Part shown: positions 56,746 through 64,000 of the stretch, one piece after another
How positions within the stretch are numbered: the stretch's first letter is position 1
How the letters are laid out: each line of letters starts with the position of its first letter
NCBI RefSeq assembly: GCF_030247195.1
Contig: NC_080671.1
Coordinates: 184,801,725-184,865,724 of the forward strand
Length of the DNA: 64,000 bases
Reading direction: 5' to 3'
Source of the DNA: Topomyia yanbarensis
Taxonomy: Eukaryota > Arthropoda > Insecta > Diptera > Culicidae
Notes under the pieces: generated by a model
The model's input: only the letters and a program-made list of their open reading frames with translations
What the model was told of the DNA's origin: nothing
Databases searched by the model: none
Program-made: the position numbers and the translations under genes

Positions 56746-58395
56746 GAATACCTCAAACCGCTCGTAAAATGTGCATAGCTGTCCGTATACCTACGAATAT
56801 GATCACTCACTCTTAGTTATTTCATTTGACACATGATAGGATTCGAAGACAGTTTTAGATTCTAGCAACCGCATTCGGGAATTTCAGAAACCAGCAAGTA
56901 AAATTTTGATAAATATCACTGAATCCTTCGTAGATCATCAAGGGGAGTTCATCCCGTGTGTCACATGTTGGTAGGCTACAAAAATCGTTATCAGTCTAGG
57001 GAACTGAATTGCGTAATATCTGAAATTGGAGTTAAATGTGTCCGCAATACTTTCAATGCGATTCGTAGATCATATGGTTGATGTAATTTGATGAGCCGAT
57101 ATGTGGCTCAATGATGAAAATAATCTGTAAGGGTTTCTTGAAAAAATAACTTTTCATGTAATTTTTTTAGAAATTTGGGTGGAGCGAATTGATCAAAACG
57201 TTTGTACATTATCAGTTCAATAACATTCTGTAATTTTTCTATGAAAAAATATCGACAAGCGACTCAGTGCTGAAACTTTTTTTAAATGTCTGAAAAACAC
57301 GATTTTCGGTGTTACCTGCTATTCACAAACTACTTAACCGATTTATTTCAAGCTTTGCATACACATTCTATGTAAAAAAGTAAATAACCTGTGTACGCAC
57401 CGCCCAAGTATAACCGACCGCAAACACCCCCCGTGTGATGACAACGTACAAGACATCGAGCAAACATCACACCGGTTGCTGACATTTGGCGCGGCTTAAA
57501 GTATAGACTCTAATGCAACATTATTTTGTAAATAAAAAACATAAATTGTGTGGATCGATCGAATAGAATTCATAGATAGATTTTGAAGGAATTGCGGGAA
57601 AAGAGTTTTTTTTTGGAAGCTGGTAGAAATAAATAGTGCAACGGAGGAAATAGTGAACTTGATTAAAATTATTAAAAATGTAAGTAGAGTGCATTTCGAA
57701 AATCCGGAAACGAAAACTAGTTGTAATTGAAATAAAAATAGTTTCGAGCTGACTCGTAGTACAAAAAGAGCTGCTTCGAGATTTTGTCTTTTTGCTTTTA
57801 GGCACGTCCGAACATAACCCCTACTTTGAGTTTTCCAGGGGCTTTTTTCATAAAATGGTAGAATATTTCGTGAAAAATTTTAATTTTTATTTCAAATGAG
57901 TAAAAAACCTTAATTAATTCTATCTTAATTAGTTTAGGAAATAAATTTCATATATCACTTATAAGTGAATTAATCACTGAACATGTATTCCTGTAGATGC
58001 GCAATCATAAAGGCAAGAACAAACTATACTCCTAAAGTTATCGTTATTAATTTTGAGCACGAAAACGACGTTTTAAAACATTGTGCAATAGGGTGATTTG
58101 CAAATATTGTCCTTATTAGAGAGGATACCCCGCTATAATTGATGAATTGCGTATAAAGTGTTCACAGATGATCTAATTGAAGTCGCTATTAGAAAAGTTC
58201 CGGTCGGTGCTGTTGATATCGATGAGACTTCTTCTTGATTAAATCATCTTTTAGGAAGGATTCCCTTCAGTACTTCTGGAAACTCACTTCAACGTTTTGG
58301 TAACTCCGATTCTTCACATCTTTCAAAATATTTTTTGCTAGAGGCAATTTTCATTCTTGCTGGAAATACGCGAACGTGTTTCCAGTGTATACACA
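56746..58395. other. Intergenic sequence with an inverted partner of 5.3 kb
   Basis: No exon is supported. At 57165-57215 TTTTTTAGAAATTTGGGTGG and GCGAATTGATCAAAACG are the diverged reverse complement of 5340-5400, another dispersed repeat. Nothing else is recognised. Confidence 0.4.
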
Positions 58396-58642
58396 CAGGG
58401 GCGGCTCCAGAAAAAAATTTCGAGAGGGGTCCGAAATTTCGATTTTAAAATGAGCATTGCATTGTACAATTCGTAATACGTAATAATTTAAAAAATAACA
58501 GTTTTGTTGGTCAAATTTGGTTTGGAATGATTTTGAGTTTGAAGCTAATGTAAAATTGAAACTCATTTAAAATTTCTCAGCAAATAAAATAATTTCGAAG
58601 AGGGTCCGGACCCCTAGGACCCTCCCCCTGGATCCGCCACTG
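58396..58642 (-). mobile_element. 247-bp hAT-type MITE, copy A
   Basis: It begins CAGGGGCGGCTCCAG and ends GGATCCGCCACTG. It is the reverse complement (with scattered changes) of the equally long copy at 60961-61207. Flanking octamers tatacaca/catacaaa agree at 6 of 8 positions, a decayed 8-bp duplication. Confidence 0.85.
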
Positions 58643-58734
58643 CATACAAATAAAAATAGGCGAGACGCATATTACTACCATGGAATAAATTCATTGAGTG
58701 TTGTCTCAAAGTTATTCGCACAACAGCATTACCT

Positions 58735-58940
58735 AAGTGACGATCAACATGACTTCACGTCTGGTCGTTCAACAGCAATAATCTGCTATGTCTAGCATCC
58801 TACGCAACAGAAAGTTTGTAACGTCGTATTCAAACCGACGTTGTTTACACCGACCTATATGTCGCTTTTGTTAAAGTGAACTAAAACTGGCTTCGGTAAT
58901 GAACGGCAATACACGTCAGCAGCAGTAGCAGATCATCAAT
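58735..58940 (+). pseudogene. Non-LTR reverse transcriptase scrap
   Basis: Broken reading gives DDQHDFTSGRSTA followed, after stops, by IQTDVVYTDLYVAFVKVN. These correspond to the QHGFxxxRST and VYTDLSKAFDKVN blocks of reverse transcriptases. It is too short and decayed to assign a clade; it may be the same family as 63300-64000. Confidence 0.6.
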
Positions 58941-59631
58941 CTTAATAGCACCTTCCGAGAAACACACGAATGTTCCAACCCGCGGAAATTCGGGAAGACA
59001 TAAAATTTGTTCGAAATTCAATCAAAAATCAAGAGAATTTCAGAACTGACCACTAAGAGCACAATATTGGTCAACAAAACGTATCGGTTCTAAATTGGCA
59101 GAGTAACTGTCAATTGACACACAGATAGTCCTTCCTAACTGTTACTCGATCATTTAACGAGTAGCTTATAAAGCCACTGTCCCACATAACGTACCGCCAG
59201 ACTAGCGTCAGTTTGAATCGTGTAAGTCCAGCATTCATGAAGCAATGGAGTGGACTTGCAAGACATTTCGTACCTGAATCATGCTGTTCGCGTTATCGTC
59301 GTGCAACTTATCAGACAAATGTAGCTAGCATACGTCTACGCTTGGAAACCCCTGCGTTTCAATATCACGAAATAACAGGCTTGCGTGAGCGTCCGATTGC
59401 AATGCCCTGTCACTTCGCCACCGATTAGTAAGCTTTCCCGAGCATGTATGCTGATAAAACGTCGGAAGCAGGTTCGTGTTCGGGCCAGTCGACCTTTACG
59501 AAAAAAGCTGAGTTGCACTGATAAGATTAGATACAAACGCTTATCAGCGTTACGAATGTTGCGTTTGAAACAGGTATTCTGCGACAGTTCGGATCCAGTT
59601 ATCAGAGAGTTCGCGCAGTGAAAGTATTTTT

Positions 59632-59645
59632 CATTCAGTCGACAT
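59632..59645 (+). promoter_or_regulatory. Candidate initiator for the second OATP gene
   Basis: ATTCAGTCGAC contains a perfect TCAGTC with A(+1) at 59637, 113 nt before the ATG. No good MTE or DPE follows. A TATAAA at 59167 with TCAGTT at 59208 is a rival, but their spacing (43 bp) is too long. Confidence 0.35.
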
Positions 59646-59749
59646 GTGCAAAAGTGACTAAGATTGTATCATAATCAGCATTAATTATTATTACCAGTAA
59701 ATTGCTTATGAATAAGTCAATTGAGCGTAGCTAATTGAACAGTAGCGAG

Positions 59750-59831
59750 ATGATAAGACCAGCGTCTTTGATTCGAGACGATGAAGATCGGCTGCCGCAG
59801 TTCCAGGCAAATGCAAATAACATAGGGAAAG
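59750..59831 (+). CDS. Second OATP gene, exon 1 (cytoplasmic N-terminus)
   Basis: ATG at 59750 starts MIRPASLIRDDEDRLPQFQA and continues to GK. The exon is 82 bp (27 codons + 1, phase 1). The donor is AAAG|GCAAGT, a GC-type site with otherwise perfect consensus. The intron is 76 bp and ends CACATTCCAG, and the split codon becomes GAT. The join yields GKDSIDCGI, the usual D-C-G motif preceding span 1 in insect OATPs. It is transcribed away from the first OATP gene. Confidence 0.8.
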
Positions 59832-59907
59832 GCAAGTGTCTTTGGCAGCAGTGCTGCGACAAACGAGTCCGGTTTCGCAGACTGATAGTGAAATTTTCAC
59901 ATTCCAG

Positions 59908-60253
59908 ATTCGATTGATTGTGGAATAAGGGCGTGTAATTGCTGCAACGGGCCGGGATGTCAACGCTTGGGCACATCAACATCGTTTCTAATCATCCTGT
60001 CCTTGGCCGGTTTCGTACAGGGTGGTATCGAGTCATATTTTAGGGTTTCCGCCCATCAGGCAGCAAACGAACACGAGTTTGATCCAATCATCGTCGACTG
60101 GCTGCTGGTGGCCAGTGGAATATCGCAAGGCCTATTTGCCCTGCTAGTGACCTACTGGGGCAACCGATTGCACCGTATCTCGTGGTTGGGTGGAATATTC
60201 ATGCTGCAAGCTGTTGGACTGCTGATGCTGATCATACCTACGCTGACTCACAA
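59908..60253 (+). CDS. Second OATP gene, exon 2 (spans 1-3)
   Basis: It encodes DSIDCGIRACNCCNGPGCQR, then span 1 (SFLIILSLAGFVQGGIESYF), DPIIVDWLLVASGISQGLFA (span 2) and LGGIFMLQAVGLLMLIIPTL (span 3), ending at THK. The exon is 346 bp with donor CACAA|GTATGT in phase 2. The conserved small and charged residues between spans fit OATP. No later exon is visible before 64000, so intron 2 exceeds 3.7 kb and the gene is truncated by the window. Sequence divergence from the first gene indicates a different paralogue, not a recent duplicate. Confidence 0.85.
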
Positions 60254-60960
60254 GTATGTTGCTATCGTTGTGTACTTTTTGATACTCATAACGAAGCTTA
60301 TCGCGATTTCTGCGAATATAGAATGTAACCACGAGTTTGTTATCTTTTCACACCTTAACTGATGCGGATTGTCGACTTTTTTCCCGGCTGCTGTTTTGAA
60401 AATATTGAGTTGAAACTGACGATGAACTGTTTGTTTGAAGATGGGTCACTCTAGTTATTTTTATTACATACATGCTAGAATACAAATTATTTAATTCTTC
60501 TTGATTTCAAACATGGTGGTGTTAATAGCTCTAACGTTTACTAATGAAACGTGGATCTGCTTAAATGATACTAATTTGCAAAAACAATCAATATATGGCA
60601 CAGTCGCTTTTTACATACTCTTTAGTGCAACGAAATCTGTGATCGGTGAAAACTTTGTGCAGTGTTGACCCGATTATACTAGAGTTTTGGCAACTTTTTG
60701 TATTTTATCAACCTACCGAAAAAACTCTAAGTAAATATTTTGAAATACTGTCCAATATAACAATAGATATATTTATATTTTGCGTAAAAGTTAAAGTGTG
60801 GTTAATTCGTTCTGCAATACAATTATATTTTACCGATAAAAATATTGTATAGTTCACTTGAAGAGACAATTAAGTACGAAAAGTGGAGGATCACTTCAAA
60901 TAAGAAGTTGGGATCAGCGAGCTCTTATACTATGTTCACGCTACAGAGTTATAACACGTT
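60254..60960. other. Intron 2 of second OATP gene, no feature
   Basis: AT-rich intron with no exon or element detected. Confidence 0.5.
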
Positions 60961-61207
60961 CAGTGGCGGATCCAGGGGTAGAGTCCTGGGGGTCCGGACC
61001 CCCTCCGAAATTATTTTACTTGTTGAGAAATTTTAAATGAGTTTCAATTTTATATTAGTTTCAAACTCAAAATTATTCCAAACCAAATTTGACCAACAAA
61101 ACTGAAATTCATTACATAGGATTATTATGTATTGCGAATTGCACAATCTTCATTTTAAAATCGAAATTTCGGACCCCTCCCGAAATTTTTTTCTGAATCC
61201 GCCCCTG
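60961..61207 (+). mobile_element. 247-bp hAT-type MITE, copy B
   Basis: It begins CAGTGGCGGATCCAGG and ends CCGCCCCTG. Flanking octamers aacacgtt (60953-60960) and aatacgtt (61208-61215) form an 8-bp duplication with one change. It lies in intron 2 of the second OATP gene, inverted relative to copy A upstream. Confidence 0.88.
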
Positions 61208-61215
61208 AATACGTT

Positions 61216-63270
61216 ATAATAATTAGCAACAAGGAAAATGTCATTAAGATAATGTTAAAACACGTTTTAACTCGTGGTGTGAACGTAGTTATAGTCATAT
61301 TAATATTTATCATCCATCATATAATATTTGATTTCAATTCTAATACTTATACATTCATCTCGTCTTGACTGAAAGGAACATACAAAATTTTCGAAAAAAG
61401 TTGAGTAGGGGAATGTCGTTATAGTTACTGTATTCATAGTAAGGCGGTCACTAAAGCCGGAAAACTGGCAGCTCTTATTTCACGAAGAAAACACTTTCAT
61501 CCTATGCAAATGTTGAAACTATAGCTTAATAGTTTCATTGTTGACGTCTTGGGTAAGAACTTTACATGTGCGTATAGCGAAACAAATTTCTCATCAGAAG
61601 CACAATATGTGTATGTGAAAAGCTGGTACGCATAGTACGCATCGCTAACGAGTGAGTTTTAGGCGGTCATTTTTGACAAAAGTTTCAGACAAATACGACA
61701 AAAGTCCATCCAGGTACGTAGTCAGAGGAGGATGGGGCTAGGGGGTACCCCCCAAGTTTTATAAAAAAATTGAGAATGGAGGCAAATCAAACTGTAGTTT
61801 TCAAACAATATAGAATAGTCTTTCTGGGCGTGACAATATCGTGTACACAGTGCCACCCGGCGAAGAAAACACGATCAGATGAGTTTTAATCAGCTGTCTG
61901 TTCGACGACAAACTTAACCGTACAATCCATTTCCCACTGCTCGGCAGTGCTTTATGGAAGAAACTTGTCTGCATCTATTTATTAATAAATTTTGTATTAT
62001 CCATAGATGTACACATGTTTAGCCCTGGAGATGAAAGGTGATAGCTCTACTGTACATCTAACGTCCCATTTCAAGAATGCCTGATAATACACATACATTC
62101 TGAGACTGTCTTCATATTCAATAAATCCCGCGCGAATACATCCACGTATCAATTGGATATGTGCAATATATTCACACCTCAAGAATGAAAAATAATATTT
62201 TTGATTCTGACACGTATTTAATTTAATAAGGTAAAATATATAAACATTGAAGTATAACAGAAAACGATCTCACCAACATGTTGCTCTGAATTCGTTAATT
62301 GGTGGCATTTGTGCAAAGAATTATCCTCCATCCATAATCAGTGAAATCATTGCATCAACTAGTTAAGTTCAGATGGCGCTGTGGATGCTAAGCAATATAG
62401 TATGTACTATGGCGAAGATGGCACTTTGGTATTCGTAAGATGCATCTTACATGAGTGGTGTGAGTGATCACAGAATAAATCGACTTGCTTTCGTCATACC
62501 GTTCGTTTCGCTCCTATTGAATCGTGTGAACGCTATGGCGTCGACCCGTTGTGCTTCTAGATTGTTTACATATTTTTGGATGCCAATACTAGAAAATCGT
62601 GTGTTCTGCCACACCTATATATACCTCATTGGATGCTAAGTAGGGGTATTTTTGGTGGCTTGGTTTGCTCAAATACATTGTGACTATAAAGTCACTACGT
62701 CAAATTACGCTATTCTCGCGATATTGTTGCCTACTAACACATAACCATATACCGCTCCTACTGCTGTGCCATGGAAATGCTTTTTTACGGCTATTCTGCC
62801 TGCAAAATGCTGATTAATGACAAGAAGTTTTTAAATAGTTTATTGGAAGCAGATTTACAATAGTAATGCATGAAAATGATAATATGCTGCAGGAATCATC
62901 TGAAATCCAAATGAAATGCTACTTTACTGCATATACATATTTGGTGGTTACTTGGGTAGTTATGGGTTTCGGGATGATCTATTGAGTTGTTGTCGGTCGG
63001 TCTCACAAACACTAATGCAGTTTGTTGGTTAAAAACAATCCCATTTGCTTTTGCCGTCTTTGTTTATTATTTTCCACCAGCTAGTGATGTAGTATTGGTG
63101 TCATGTAACGTGTACGTACATGAGCCGTAGAAAAGCCTATAGAGCTCAAAAATGGATGTTCGCCCTCATTCTAAAAACAAACTTCAAAATGGTGACTTTT
63201 CCTTGGCGAGTTATATGAAATCGTACAATGTGAACAATTTTGATTTACTCCACTGTTGGACAATATTTTC
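61216..63270. other. Intron 2 of second OATP gene, nothing recognised
   Basis: AT-rich sequence, no exon continuing the transporter, no RNA gene. A G/C run at 61727-61752 (GGATGGGGCTAGGGGGTACC) may be a MITE remnant. Confidence 0.4.
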
Positions 63271-63274
63271 ATTC

Positions 63275-64000
63275 ATCGTGCACCTGTCAACAGTTCGTCG
63301 TTTGAAGTAGGTATGCTACGTTTCAAATTTAGTCGAGAAAATCGAGAAGCGTGTGCAAATGAACGCTAGTTACGTCGGTTTATCAAAAGCCTTCGACAAA
63401 GTTCACCATCGTCTCGCTGTCGAGAAATTAAAATGTATCGGGCAGCCCGACTGGCTGACACAGTGGACCTGGAGTTATATGATAGGTCGAAGTGCTTTCG
63501 TTTGACTTGAAGACACGATATCTACATCTTTCGATGTATCCTCGGGTGTGCCACAAGGGAGTCATTTAGACCCACTAATCTTCGTGTTATTCATCAACAA
63601 CCCCTAAAAGCTACTTAAGTCTTCTGTACCCTGACGATTTCAAGGTTTTACGGGTGATAGCAACAGACTGAAGTGTGCAGCAACACAGCTTCAGTCTGAT
63701 ATCGACCTAGTCAACGGGATGGAAGTAATCACAGGCAAAAGCAATGTTATCACCTTCTCACGATTACGATCTCCGGTTTCGTTCGACCACAGAATCGCAT
63801 TGATCACCATCAGCCGAGCTACTGTGATAAATGACCTCGGCATCCCCCTTCATACTAAATTGAGCTTTCCGAACATTTGACTGCAACCGTCACAAAGGAT
63901 TCCTCAATGCTGGGGTTTACTCGTCGTAACACTCAATCAATTGTTGATATTTACTGCTTAAAGACTGTATTGCTCCATCGTCCGCCCGATTCGAGAGCGT
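63275..64000 (+). pseudogene. Broken non-LTR reverse transcriptase, runs off the right edge
   Basis: Blocks in order are VGLSKAFDKVHHRLAVEKL (catalytic block A), WSYMIGRSAFV, SSGVPQGSHLDPLIFVLFIN (block B), a decayed Y-x-DDF catalytic block near 63630 (CCCTGACGATTTC), then SDIDLVNGMEV, NVITFSRLRSPVSFD and INDLGIPLHTKLSF. Several stops and shifts are present. The pattern is closest to Jockey/CR1-type elements rather than the I-group element above. It lies in the intron of the second OATP gene. Confidence 0.75.

Noticed and set aside
59163..59220. TATA box plus Inr as promoter of the second OATP gene
   Set aside because: TATAAA at 59167 is 43 bp from the TCAGTT A(+1), outside the normal 25-31 bp. 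The initiator at 59637 is closer to the ATG and at least equally good.

Overview
This window looks like nuclear DNA from a large, transposon-rich insect genome. I read it as a mosquito, most likely culicine. The evidence is short GT-AG introns next to multi-kilobase introns full of transposons, an arthropod initiator promoter, an insect OATP gene, an RNase H-bearing I-group retrotransposon, and many small palindromic or TIR elements of the kind common in mosquitoes. The species assignment is inference.

Three genes can be supported. (1) The last two coding exons of an FBXW5-like F-box/WD40 gene lie on the + strand at 9814-10120; the rest of the gene is not visible in the 9.8 kb to the left. 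(2) Converging on it from the - strand is a complete organic anion transporting polypeptide (OATP) gene. It has seven coding exons between 36191 and 10655, with phases that agree at every junction, and encodes 803 aa with 12 membrane spans, the OATP signature and a Kazal-type loop. A core promoter (Inr plus an MTE-like match) is predicted at 36494. Intron 1 is 14.3 kb and intron 5 is 8.5 kb; the other introns are 64-69 bp. (3) A second, divergently transcribed OATP gene starts on the + strand at 59750. Its first two coding exons are present, joined by a GC-AG intron, and it runs off the right edge. A short four-exon + strand gene at 2846-3346 is only a possibility.

The rest is mobile DNA, much of it nested. 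OATP intron 1 holds a TA-flanked element (25036-33400). Inside that is a smaller palindromic element, and inside that a nearly intact non-LTR retrotransposon (25841-31856) with a perfect 15-bp target duplication, an intact ORF2 and a single frameshift in ORF1. Intron 5 holds three tandem copies of a 1.2-kb unit (12041-15632), each built from three diverged ~335-bp subunits, plus a decayed relative of the retrotransposon (16190-17860).

The space between the two OATP genes (36.5-59.7 kb) contains a 5.5-kb hAT-type element (37765-43296, TSD atggcatc) inserted into a TA-flanked element. The hAT itself carries a pogo-like MITE, a tRNA-derived SINE and a 190-bp (TA)n tract. A truncated second copy of the pogo-like MITE has been split by a relative of the TA-flanked element, and the unsplit copy in the window serves as the empty site proving TA duplication. 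A decayed mariner-type transposase and many foldback MITEs fill the rest. The right edge carries a broken non-LTR reverse transcriptase.

No CRISPR, operon, virus or plasmid-like system is present. What is notable here is the nesting of elements and the possible effect of inverted repeats on OATP splicing.
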